In this document: piece after piece, positions 1 to 5,927 of the stretch
Position numbering within the stretch: the first letter of the stretch is position 1
Layout of the letters: each line of letters begins with the position of its first letter
Origin: Gammaproteobacteria bacterium
Lineage (GTDB): Bacteria > Pseudomonadota > Gammaproteobacteria > Eutrophobiales > Eutrophobiaceae
Direction: 5' to 3'
DNA length: 6,041 bases
NCBI GenBank assembly: GCA_012270695.1
Contig: JAAXHV010000121.1
Span: 1-6,041 of the forward strand
Notes under the pieces: model-generated
The model's input: the letters and a program-made list of their open reading frames with translations, nothing else
What the model was told of the DNA's origin: nothing
The model's database searches: none
Made by a program: the position numbers and the translations under genes

Positions 1-1
1 G

Positions 2-883
2 ACCCTGGTTGCCCGGTCGGCACAAGCCCCGCCACTCGCCTTCACCGAGAGTGTATACCGGGCGTTGGTGCTTGGCGTTAAGGATTACGTGTCGAAAAAC
101 GGTTTCAAGGGCGCGGTTATCGGTTTGTCGGGCGGCATCGACTCGGCGCTGACCGTGGCTATAGCCGTGGATGCGCTCGGTCCGGAAAATGTTGAAGTAC
201 TGCTCATGCCTTCACGCTACACTTCCGCCATGAGTAACGAAGACGCGCGGGACATGGCCGATAACCTGGGTGTCGCCTGCCATGTAGTGAGTATTGAAAA
301 ACCTTTTTCAGCGTTCTCGGAGATTTTATCTCCGGTTTTCAAGGACCTCCCCATAGACACGACCGAAGAAAATATCCAGGCCCGCTGCCGGGGATTATTG
401 TTGATGGCCGTATCCAACAAAACCGGAAAACTGGTTTTGACGACGGGCAACAAGAGCGAGATGGCGGTGGGCTACGCCACCCTGTACGGGGATATGGCCG
501 GCGGGTTTGCGCCGCTCAAGGACGTGCCGAAAACGCTTGTGTACAAGCTGTCCCGCTGGCGCAATCGAAGCGGGCGGGTCATCCCACGGCGGATCATCGA
601 TCGCCCGCCCAGCGCGGAACTGCGCTTCGACCAGAAGGACGAGGACTCCTTGCCGAGCTACGACGTACTGGATCCGATACTGGAAAAATACATTGAACTG
701 GACCGGACTCCGGGCGAGATCATCGACTCCGGTTATGACCGGGACACGGTCTACCAGGTGATCCGGCTGGTGGACAAAAACGAATACAAACGCCGCCAGG
801 CCGCCCCCGGCGTCAGGATCACCGAACGCGCCTTCGGCCGCGACCGGCGCTATCCGATCACCTCCCAGTACCAGGAAGAATAA
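2..883 (+). CDS. nadE: Glutamine-dependent NAD+ synthetase, C-terminal part (5' end outside window)
   Basis: The enzyme makes NAD+ from deamido-NAD+ with ATP, in the cytoplasm, as the last step of NAD synthesis. The frame is open from base 2, so the gene begins upstream; the TTG at 65 is not its start. The 293 visible residues are the ATP-pyrophosphatase synthetase domain. The P-loop SGGIDSAL begins at fragment residue 43 (base 128), followed by DTTEENIQAR, the LTTGNKSEMAVGYATLYGDMAGGFAP block in two parts, RPPSAELR, DQKDEDSLPSYD, and the C-terminal NEYKRRQAAPGVRI and FGRDRRYPIT blocks. The VYRALVLGVKDYV linker before the P-loop is typical of the long, about 540-residue form, which carries an N-terminal amidase domain that makes ammonia from glutamine; that domain would lie left of the window. 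No lesion is visible and the C-terminus looks complete. It converges on bamD. Confidence 0.96.
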   Translation, partial: TLVARSAQAPPLAFTESVYRALVLGVKDYVSKNGFKGAVIGLSGGIDSALTVAIAVDALGPENVEVLLMPSRYTSAMSNEDARDMADNLGVACHVVSIEKPFSAFSEILSPVFKDLPIDTTEENIQARCRGLLLMAVSNKTGKLVLTTGNKSEMAVGYATLYGDMAGGFAPLKDVPKTLVYKLSRWRNRSGRVIPRRIIDRPPSAELRFDQKDEDSLPSYDVLDPILEKYIELDRTPGEIIDSGYDRDTVYQVIRLVDKNEYKRRQAAPGVRITERAFGRDRRYPITSQYQEE

Positions 884-895
884 TCCACAGTGGAT
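883..895. repeat. 13-bp perfect palindrome between convergent nadE and bamD stops
   Basis: ATCCAC-A-GTGGAT fills the whole 11-bp gap between the two genes, plus the last base of the nadE stop and the last base of the bamD stop (on the opposite strand). As RNA it gives at most a 5-bp stem with a 3-base loop and has no U-run, so it is a poor intrinsic terminator. I see no better terminator for either gene. Confidence 0.5.
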
Positions 896-1683
896 CAGTC
901 TTCAACGACGATATCTCTTATGTCGTAAATACCAGGATGGCCCGGGTAGTTCAGTTCCAGGACGCGCACGGTATCGGCGGACAGATACGGCATTTCCAGG
1001 ACTTTATAGGCTTTGGCCATCAGCACCAGGGCATCGGGCACCGACGGCGTGCGCGGATAAGTCTCCACCACGGTTCGCGCCCGGTTGATCGCCGCCAGGT
1101 AAGCGCCTCTTTTCATATAGTAATTCGCTACGTGTATTTCGTGGCTGGCGAGGCGGTTGCGCAGGAATACCATCCTTTTCTTCGCGTCCTCGGCATACTG
1201 GCTCTGGGGGTATTTTTCCAGAAGTTCGGAAAAGGCCTGGAATGCGGTCAGCGCTGAGCCCTGGTCGCGCTGGCTTGAATCGATTGGTAAAAATCGTTCC
1301 GTCAGCCCTTTGCCGCGATTAAAGTTTACCAGCCCTTTCAGGAAATAAGCATAATCCACGTGCACATTCTGGGGGTATAAGCGGATGAAGCGGTCACAGG
1401 CTGAGATGGCCGAATCGAATTCCTCGGTCTTGTAATAGGCATAGGCCAGGTCCAGCAGCGACTGTTGCCCGTAAACACCGAACGGGAAACGGGTTTCAAG
1501 AAATTCATAATACTCGACTGCCTTGCTGTAATAGCCGGAATCGAGCGCGCCCTTGGCCTCGGAGTACAGGCGTTCCACCGTCCAGTTTTTGGCTTCATTA
1601 TCGTCCTTGTCGCCGAACCAGGCACAACCGCCGAGCAGCAGGACGGCAACGCAAATGCAGGGAATAAATCTATGGCAATACAT
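895..1683 (-). CDS. bamD: Outer membrane protein assembly factor BamD (lipoprotein)
   Basis: BamD is the essential lipoprotein partner of BamA in the BAM complex, which folds beta-barrel proteins into the outer membrane; it acts on the periplasmic face of that membrane. The 262-residue product has a short signal peptide (MYCHRFIPCICVAVLLLGGC) with lipobox LGGC and lipidated Cys20; Ala at +2 fits outer-membrane sorting. The mature part is a row of TPR-like helices: WTVERLYSEAKGALDSGYY (from residue 34, in part), a unit around 75-105, the SALTAFQAFSELLEKYP unit (143-159), and the very conserved HEIHVANYYMKRGAY (181-195) followed by YPRTPSVPDAL. Length is close to the E. coli protein (245). The ATG at 1683 has only a weak GGA upstream. 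It is transcribed away from petA and converges on nadE. No odd feature is seen apart from extra cysteines (3, 9, 11) in the signal peptide. Confidence 0.96.
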   Translation of the reverse strand: MYCHRFIPCICVAVLLLGGCAWFGDKDDNEAKNWTVERLYSEAKGALDSGYYSKAVEYYEFLETRFPFGVYGQQSLLDLAYAYYKTEEFDSAISACDRFIRLYPQNVHVDYAYFLKGLVNFNRGKGLTERFLPIDSSQRDQGSALTAFQAFSELLEKYPQSQYAEDAKKRMVFLRNRLASHEIHVANYYMKRGAYLAAINRARTVVETYPRTPSVPDALVLMAKAYKVLEMPYLSADTVRVLELNYPGHPGIYDIRDIVVED

Positions 1684-1715
1684 CTTCAGTCCGGTTCATA
1701 GCGAATCTGCCGCGC

Positions 1716-1745
1716 ATAATCGCACAGAATCAAAGCCCATATCAA
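1716..1745 (-). promoter_or_regulatory. Candidate sigma70 promoter for bamD
   Basis: On the minus strand TTGATA (1745-1740, five of six matches to TTGACA) lies 18 bp before GATTAT (1721-1716, four of six matches to TATAAT). Transcription would start near 1709, about 26 bases before the bamD ATG. The spacing fits, but the -10 box is weak. Confidence 0.35.
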
Positions 1746-1759
1746 GAGATGCCGACCTG

Positions 1760-1790
1760 GCCCGTATTTCACCTGGTGAGAAACGCGGGC
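1760..1790. repeat. Imperfect inverted repeat resembling two head-to-head CCCG-TTTC-CACC ends
   Basis: GCCCGTATTTCACC, a central T at 1774, then GGTGAGAAACGCGGGC. As RNA it gives about ten pairs interrupted by one mismatch and one G-T pair. The right arm with flanking bases (1775-1793) matches 16 of 19 bases to the minus-strand form of the 17-bp repeat at 5925-5941 plus its flanks, so this may be a degraded member of the same repeat family. No U-run follows, so it is not a good intrinsic terminator. Confidence 0.45.
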
Positions 1791-1942
1791 TCGAAACAGA
1801 CTGATTCGGCGTGGCTTGCTGTGGCGACACAGTATTATGCCGGATTCCGCGTTGAGCCCGGATGACGACGGAGGGTGACTGAAATGGCGTCCGGGGGTGT
1901 ATCAAACCGGTCGCCGGCTTCATACTTTCTGTTGGCAATTCG

Positions 1943-1951
1943 TGATATAAT
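1943..1951 (+). promoter_or_regulatory. Extended -10 promoter for the petABC-sspA operon
   Basis: TGA-TATAAT: a perfect TATAAT at 1946-1951 preceded by the TGn extension at 1943-1945. There is no good -35 box at 15-18 bp (bases 1922-1930 read near ATACTTTCT), as is common for extended -10 promoters. The transcript would begin about 1957, roughly 45 bases before the petA ATG. It is the only strong plus-strand promoter signal in the intergenic region. Confidence 0.65.
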
Positions 1952-2001
1952 TTCAGCTTTTACGATCTTGTCAGGCATGAACGAATTTGAGGATACCCTG
2001 A

Positions 2002-2607
2002 ATGCACAATGAAGGAGTCAACAATGAACGGCGCCGTTTTCTCACCACTAGCGCGTCAGTCGTAGGCGGGGCAGGCGCGCTGGCCACCAGCGTGCCCTTT
2101 GTATCTACATTGATGCCCAGCGCCAGGGCCAAGGCAATCGGCGCCCCGGTTGAAGTCGATATCGGTGATTTGGAGATCGGTGAGCGAAAAATAGTCAAAT
2201 GGCGCGGCAGGCCGGTTTGGATCCTGCGTCGTGATGATGCGACGATAGACGGACTCAGTGAATTGGATGAGGATGTAAAAGACCCTATGTCTGAAGTCCA
2301 GCAACAACCGTTTTATGCCAGGAACGAGTACCGTTCACAACGAGCGGAATACCTGATTGTGTTGGGGATTTGTACCCACCTGGGTTGTTCCCCCGTGTAC
2401 GCAAGAAAAGATGAAGTAGAAACTTATCAACTCGGCGCTGACTGGCAGGGAGGGTTCTTCTGTCCCTGTCACGGCAGCCGTTTTGACCTGGCCGGCAGAG
2501 TTTTCAAAGGTGTGCCGGCGCCCGCCAACCTGGTGGTGCCGCCGCACCAGTATGTAAGCGATACCCGGGTATTGATCGGTGATGATTCCGGTGTCGTCCA
2601 GTCATGA
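2002..2607 (+). CDS. petA: Ubiquinol-cytochrome c reductase iron-sulfur (Rieske) subunit
   Basis: This is the 2Fe-2S subunit of the cytochrome bc1 complex, which takes the first electron from quinol and carries it to cytochrome c1. The 201-residue product starts with MHNEGVNNERRRFLTT, a twin-arginine signal (ERRRFLT, compare SRRxFLK), then a single hydrophobic segment (about 15-38) that usually stays as the membrane anchor. The cluster motifs are intact: box I CTHLGC (Cys124, His126, Cys129) and box II CPCHGS (Cys154, Cys156, His157, Ser159). Cys124, His126, Cys154 and His157 are the expected ligands; Cys129 and Cys156 form the expected disulfide. The start is supported by GAGGA at 1989-1993, 8 bases before the ATG, and by the usual family N-terminus. 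It is the first gene of the operon and overlaps petB by ATGA. Confidence 0.97.
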   Translation: MHNEGVNNERRRFLTTSASVVGGAGALATSVPFVSTLMPSARAKAIGAPVEVDIGDLEIGERKIVKWRGRPVWILRRDDATIDGLSELDEDVKDPMSEVQQQPFYARNEYRSQRAEYLIVLGICTHLGCSPVYARKDEVETYQLGADWQGGFFCPCHGSRFDLAGRVFKGVPAPANLVVPPHQYVSDTRVLIGDDSGVVQS

Positions 2608-3824
2608 ATAAACGCCTGGCAGCGTTGCGCGACTGGGTGGACGCGCGCTTTCCGTTGCTGCAATTGTGGAATGACCACCTGGCCCGTTATTACGCCCCGA
2701 AAAATTTCAATTTCTGGTATTTCTTCGGTTCATTGGCCCTGTTTGTCCTGGTAATCCAGATTATTACCGGGATCTGGCTGACCATGAACTACAAGCCGTC
2801 CGCGGAATCCGCGTTTGCCTCGGTCGAATACATCATGCGCGACGTGGAGTGGGGCTGGTGGATACGCTACATGCACTCGACCGGCGCCTCCGCATTCTTT
2901 ATCGTGATCTACCTGCACATGTACCGGGCCTTGCTGTACGGTTCGTATAAGCGGCCCAGGGAACTGCTCTGGATCATCGGAATGCTCATCTATTTTACCC
3001 TGATGGCCGAGGCTTTCTTCGGCTACCTGCTGCCGTGGGGACAGATGTCCTACTGGGGCGCCCAGGTGATCATCTCACTGTTCGGCGCCTTGCCGGTTAT
3101 AGGAGACGAGCTTGCCTTGTGGATACGGGGTGATTTCGTTGTGTCCGACGTGACCCTGAACCGGTTTTTCTCCCTGCACGTCATCGCTTTCCCCCTGGTG
3201 CTCTGCGGTCTGGTAGGCGCGCACCTGCTTGCCTTGCACGAGGTGGGTTCGAATAATCCCGATGGTATTGAGATAAAAGACCACAAGGATGCCGACGGTG
3301 TGCCGCTGGACGGCATCCCTTTTCATCCCTACTACACCGTCAAGGATATTGTCGGCGTCGTGGTCTTTCTGATCATTTTTTGCGCGGTCGTGTTCTTCAC
3401 ACCCGAGATGGGTGGCTATTTCCTGGAGGCGAATAACTTTATCCCCGCCGACCCGTTGAAGACACCGGAACATATAGCGCCTGTGTGGTATTTCACACCG
3501 TTCTACGCCATCCTGCGCGCTGTGCCGAGCCAGTTCGGCGGCGTCGTCGCCATGGGTGCGGCAACGCTGCTGTTCTGTTTTCTGCCTTGGCTCGACCGGA
3601 GCCCGGTCAAGTCCATCCGCTACCGCGGCTGGAAATACAAGACTGCCCTGGCCCTGTTTACGGTCAGTTTTATTGCGCTGGGTTGGCTGGGTCTGCAGCC
3701 CGCCACCACGGCCTACACTTGGATGGCGCGCTTGTTTACAGTGATTTATTTCCTGTTTTTCCTGTTGATGCCGTTTTATACCGCTTCCGATAAGGACAAA
3801 CCCGTACCGGACAGGGTGACATGA
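2604..3824 (+). CDS. petB: Ubiquinol-cytochrome c reductase cytochrome b subunit
   Basis: This is the membrane core of the bc1 complex, holding both b hemes and both quinone sites. At 406 residues it is full length and unsplit, with both the heme-binding and the C-terminal quinol-site halves. Heme ligands are His91 and His105 (WIRYMHSTGAS, YLHMYRALLYGSYK) and His192 and His207 (SLHVIAFPL, GAHLLALHEVGSNNPDG); the second pair is one residue further apart than the first. The GYLLPWGQMSYWGAQVI block follows the first pair. The quinol-oxidation motif is PVWY at 293-296 (in PEHIAPVWYFTPFYAILRA), not PEWY; published surveys assign PVWY to beta- and gammaproteobacteria. Eight or so hydrophobic segments are visible. 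The ATG lies in the ATGA overlap with petA and has no clear Shine-Dalgarno sequence, suggesting translational coupling. No damage is seen. Confidence 0.97.
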   Translation: MNKRLAALRDWVDARFPLLQLWNDHLARYYAPKNFNFWYFFGSLALFVLVIQIITGIWLTMNYKPSAESAFASVEYIMRDVEWGWWIRYMHSTGASAFFIVIYLHMYRALLYGSYKRPRELLWIIGMLIYFTLMAEAFFGYLLPWGQMSYWGAQVIISLFGALPVIGDELALWIRGDFVVSDVTLNRFFSLHVIAFPLVLCGLVGAHLLALHEVGSNNPDGIEIKDHKDADGVPLDGIPFHPYYTVKDIVGVVVFLIIFCAVVFFTPEMGGYFLEANNFIPADPLKTPEHIAPVWYFTPFYAILRAVPSQFGGVVAMGAATLLFCFLPWLDRSPVKSIRYRGWKYKTALALFTVSFIALGWLGLQPATTAYTWMARLFTVIYFLFFLLMPFYTASDKDKPVPDRVT

Positions 3825-4645
3825 TTATTCCGTGTATCCCGACGCCGATGCGGGGACGGAATTCAATCCCGTCCCCGGCTGTTTTGCGGAAATTAATTGC
3901 GTCCCCTGTTATTTTGCTGCTGCTGCTGGTAAACCCCTGCTGGTCAGCCGGCGGCAGTGATTATATCCTCCATGCCGATGTCGACCTGGGCGACAGGAAA
4001 TCACTGCAGCGCGGCGCCCGTACGTTCGTAAACTATTGTGTCGGCTGCCATTCAGCCTCCTTTATGCGCTACAACCGGCTGGGCAGGGACCTGCATATCA
4101 GCGAGACTGTGCTGAAGGAAAACTTTATGTTCGGGACGCACAAAATGGGTGATACCATGACCATTGCCATGAACAGGCAGGAGGCGGAGAAATATTTCGG
4201 CGTGGCTCCACCCGACCTTTCCGTCACTGCCCGTTCGCGCGGCGCCGACTGGCTGTATACCTACCTGATGACGTTTTATCGGGACACCTCCCGTCCCAAT
4301 GGCGTCAACAACCTGGCTTTCGAGGATACCGCCATGCCCCACGTGCTCTGGCAGTTGCAGGGCTGGCAGGAACCTGTGTACAAGGACGTGACCCACCGGG
4401 ACGGCAGGATGAGCAGGGTGATCGATTACCTGGAAGTGGTGACAGAACCGCTTGACAAACCGAAACCCTACCAGGATGAAACCTATGAGGAGACGGTCAG
4501 CGACCTGGTGAATTTCATGGTTTACCTCGGGGAGCCCATCAAACTCAAACGCAAGAAAATCGGCGCTTGGACCATCACCTACCTGCTGGTATTGTTGCTG
4601 ATTGTCTACCCGCTTAAGCGGGAATACTGGCGCGACGTAAAATGA
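3821..4645 (+). CDS. petC: Ubiquinol-cytochrome c reductase cytochrome c1 subunit
   Basis: Cytochrome c1 takes electrons from the Rieske protein and passes them to soluble cytochrome c in the periplasm. Covalent heme site CVGCH is at residues 73-77 (NYCVGCHSASFMRYNRL); the sixth ligand is probably Met172 (DTAMPHVLWQLQG). A C-terminal membrane helix (about 248-264, WTITYLLVLLLIVYPLK) ends in REYWRDVK, as usual. From the ATG at 3821 (ATGA overlap with petB, AGGG at 3813-3816) the product is 274 residues. Its signal peptide is odd: about 22 extra residues (MIIPCIPTPMRGRNSIPSPAVL) precede RKLIASPVILLLLL, where family members usually begin. A TTG at 3884 would give a more typical 253 residues but has no Shine-Dalgarno sequence, so I keep 3821. 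The extra part coincides with a palindrome and a tandem repeat. Cleavage is likely near CWSA-GG (43/44). Confidence 0.95.
   Translation: MIIPCIPTPMRGRNSIPSPAVLRKLIASPVILLLLLVNPCWSAGGSDYILHADVDLGDRKSLQRGARTFVNYCVGCHSASFMRYNRLGRDLHISETVLKENFMFGTHKMGDTMTIAMNRQEAEKYFGVAPPDLSVTARSRGADWLYTYLMTFYRDTSRPNGVNNLAFEDTAMPHVLWQLQGWQEPVYKDVTHRDGRMSRVIDYLEVVTEPLDKPKPYQDETYEETVSDLVNFMVYLGEPIKLKRKKIGAWTITYLLVLLLIVYPLKREYWRDVK
3851..3877. repeat. 27-bp near-palindrome with GGGGACGG/CCGTCCCC arms inside petC
   Basis: CGGGGACGG (3851-3859) pairs with CCGTCCCCG (3869-3877), and the interior ATT-C-AAT also pairs; the only mismatch in 27 bases is A3860 against C3868. It would form a very stable hairpin in the mRNA, starting 30 bases into petC. 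GGGGAC...GTCCCC palindromes with an AT-rich centre are typical of REP-type repeats found with IS200-like RAYT transposases. That resemblance is from memory, not from a search. Confidence 0.7.
3857..3916 (+). repeat. Two-unit, 30-bp in-frame tandem repeat in the petC signal-peptide region
   Basis: Bases 3857-3886 and 3887-3916 align without gaps with 23 of 30 identical. Both share CGGAA, GTCCCC and TTTTG. They are in codon phase and encode RNSIPSPAVL and RKLIASPVIL, with 5 of 10 residues identical and most others similar. The second unit is the expected start of a cytochrome c1 signal peptide; the first is extra and overlaps the palindrome. Confidence 0.7.
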
Positions 4646-5280
4646 TTGCCTTGGTTAACGGTGGCCCGGTGATAGTCCTGTATTCCGGCATAACCGGCCC
4701 GGTCAGTCACTGTATCCGCCTGACACTGGCAGAAAAAGACATTGATACTCAGGTCAGATATGTCTATGCGGACAGCATTCCGGAGGAACTCACGGAGTTA
4801 AATCCATACAGCACGGTTCCTACCCTGGTAGACCGTGATCTTGCTTTGTATGATGCTCAAATCATACTGGAATACCTGGATGAACGCTTTCCCCATCCGC
4901 CGTTGATGCCGGCTGACCCGATGTCCCGCGCGGTTAACAGACAGTTGAGATACCGGATAACGCGGGATTTATACAACCCGGCTGAAGAACTGAACAGTGA
5001 AAATGAAATTGCCGCGGCGGGCGCCAGGAGAACCCTGCGTAACAGTCTGCTGGCAATCAACCCGGTATTCTCTCAAATGCCGTATTTTATGTCTGAAGAA
5101 TATACGTTGGTGGACTGCTGTATGGCGCCGTTGTTGTGGCGTCTGGAAACCTACAATATCAGGTTGCCGGACAGCGCCGGGGCGTTGCGCAGGTACGCGC
5201 AATCACTGTTTGAGCGCGACGCGTTCCAGAACAGTATGTCTGAACCGGAACGGGAGATGTGTGAGCGTATGACGGCATAG
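4642..5280 (+). CDS. sspA: Stringent starvation protein A homolog (GST-fold RNA polymerase-associated regulator)
   Basis: In E. coli SspA binds RNA polymerase and alters transcription in stationary phase, stress and phage P1 growth; it has a glutathione S-transferase fold without that enzyme activity. The 212-residue product matches in length and layout: a thioredoxin-like domain at about 10-85 (VLYSGITGPVSHCIRLTLAEK; cis-Pro in TVPTLVDRDLALYDAQIILEY, Pro60), then a helical domain with MAPLLWRLETYNI and EPEREM near the end. The signature ERFPHPPLMP (81-90) is intact and includes Pro84, His85 and Pro86, the residues described as functionally needed in E. coli SspA. The N-terminal MIALVNGGPVI differs from the basic start common in relatives. 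It overlaps petC by ATGA with no Shine-Dalgarno sequence, so expression is probably coupled. sspB does not follow. Its TAG stop is the first codon of a 17-bp repeat. Confidence 0.93.
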   Translation: MIALVNGGPVIVLYSGITGPVSHCIRLTLAEKDIDTQVRYVYADSIPEELTELNPYSTVPTLVDRDLALYDAQIILEYLDERFPHPPLMPADPMSRAVNRQLRYRITRDLYNPAEELNSENEIAAAGARRTLRNSLLAINPVFSQMPYFMSEEYTLVDCCMAPLLWRLETYNIRLPDSAGALRRYAQSLFERDAFQNSMSEPEREMCERMTA

Positions 5281-5294
5281 CCCGCATATCTCAC
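5278..5294 (+). repeat. Left copy of a perfect 17-bp direct repeat flanking dolP
   Basis: TAGCCCGCATATCTCAC, identical to 5925-5941 and in the same orientation. Its first three bases are the sspA stop codon. A GGAGG (5295-5299) follows directly but leads to no gene on the plus strand. Confidence 0.75.
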
Positions 5295-5309
5295 GGAGGT
5301 CTATTGGGT

Positions 5310-5927
5310 TTACATCTCCCCTGTGTCCACTTCCACCGCTGCCTTCTCCTCTTCTGTCTTTCTGAGCGATTCCCTGTATTCGAACAGCTTTACCACTTTT
5401 TGTACGCCGCCGGTGCGCCGGGCAATTTCCGTCGCGATGTCGCCTTCCTCCGTGGTAACCAGGCCCATGAGGTAGGCGACGCCGTCCTCGGTTGTTACCT
5501 TTACATGCAGGCTGCTCAGGTCTTTTTCCGCTATCAACTTGGATTTTATCTTGGCTGTAACCACAGTATCCGCACTGCGCGAGAGCAGGGAGCTGGGGGC
5601 GGCTAAGGTGATTTCATCGAATACCCTGGTTACCTTCTCAACGTTCTTCACTAGGTCAATGACGGCCTGCCGGTCCTCTTCGGTCGGCGCTTCCCCGCTG
5701 ACCAGGACCGAAGTGTTAAAACTGGTGAAGTTGATGTGCACCCGTTTGTTCAACTCTTTTTTGTCCGACAACGCCAGTCTGGACTTGATCTCTATCGCTT
5801 CGTCCTCTATGAAAGTGCCGGTAGTCCTCCGGTCTGCCGCGAGAGTGGTCACGGCTGTCGTAGCGCCGGTTACGGCTACGGGGGCGCAGCCTTGCAATAC
5901 ACACAGGGGCGCAAGGAGGATGACTAG
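5310..5927 (-). CDS. dolP: Two-BON-domain outer membrane lipoprotein, DolP (YraP) family; 5' end unresolved
   Basis: DolP-type proteins are outer-membrane lipoproteins that bind anionic phospholipid and support envelope integrity and BAM function. The frame reads LVILLAPLCVLQGC (5927-5886), a hydrophobic signal with lipobox VLQGC, then APVAVTGATTA and DRRTTGTFIEDEAIEIK. Counting from the TTG at 5897 as residue 1, BON domain 1 spans about 31-99 (VHINFTSFNTSVLVSGEAPT) and BON domain 2 about 108-176 (LHVKVTTEDGVAYLMGLVT). A charged tail (RESLRKTEEEKAAVEVDTGEM) follows. No ATG, GTG or TTG lies in frame between 5898 and the window edge; the TTG at 5897 would delete the signal. An ATG at 5934, with GGTGAG just before it, is out of frame by one base. 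I set the 5' limit at the first coherent signal-peptide codon. It converges on sspA, 29 bp apart. Confidence 0.85.
   Translation of the reverse strand, partial: LVILLAPLCVLQGCAPVAVTGATTAVTTLAADRRTTGTFIEDEAIEIKSRLALSDKKELNKRVHINFTSFNTSVLVSGEAPTEEDRQAVIDLVKNVEKVTRVFDEITLAAPSSLLSRSADTVVTAKIKSKLIAEKDLSSLHVKVTTEDGVAYLMGLVTTEEGDIATEIARRTGGVQKVVKLFEYRESLRKTEEEKAAVEVDTGEM

Larger units (their letters stand above)
1684..2001. other. Divergent bamD/petA intergenic region (318 bp)
   Basis: No gene is supported here. It holds a candidate bamD promoter (1716-1745, minus), an imperfect inverted repeat (1760-1790), and a consensus extended -10 element for petA (1943-1951, plus). The stretch 1838-1920 is rich in CCGG-type words, for example CCGGATTCCG followed by CCCGGATGACG, and a short CCGG-TCG-CCGG hairpin near 1907-1917. 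These resemble degenerate intergenic repeats, but I cannot assign a family. In many relatives rluD is divergent from bamD; here that position is taken by petA. Confidence 0.6.

Noticed and set aside
65..883. TTG at 65 as the start of a short, ammonia-dependent NAD+ synthetase
   Set aside because: The frame is open to base 2, and the upstream residues match the linker of the long glutamine-dependent form.
937..1257. Plus-strand reading frame inside bamD
   Set aside because: It is antisense to a well-recognised bamD, has no ribosome site, and its low-complexity translation resembles no family.
1932..1951. TTGGCA at 1932 as the -35 box of the petA promoter, or a sigma54 TGGCA element
   Set aside because: The spacer to TATAAT is only 8 bp, and the -12 GC expected for sigma54 is absent; the extended -10 explains the promoter better.
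1977..2012. Eleven-codon upstream ORF (ATG AAC GAA ... TGA) overlapping the petA start, as a leader peptide
   Set aside because: It has no usable ribosome site and no attenuator structure or codon bias; the GAGGA inside it serves the petA ATG.
3075..3473. Minus-strand 132-codon frame inside petB
   Set aside because: It is a shadow of the conserved cytochrome b coding sequence, with no recognisable protein features.
5304..5606. Plus-strand frame after GGAGG as a replacement for sspB
   Set aside because: It starts with TTG, is antisense to the conserved BON domains, and has no SspB-like sequence.
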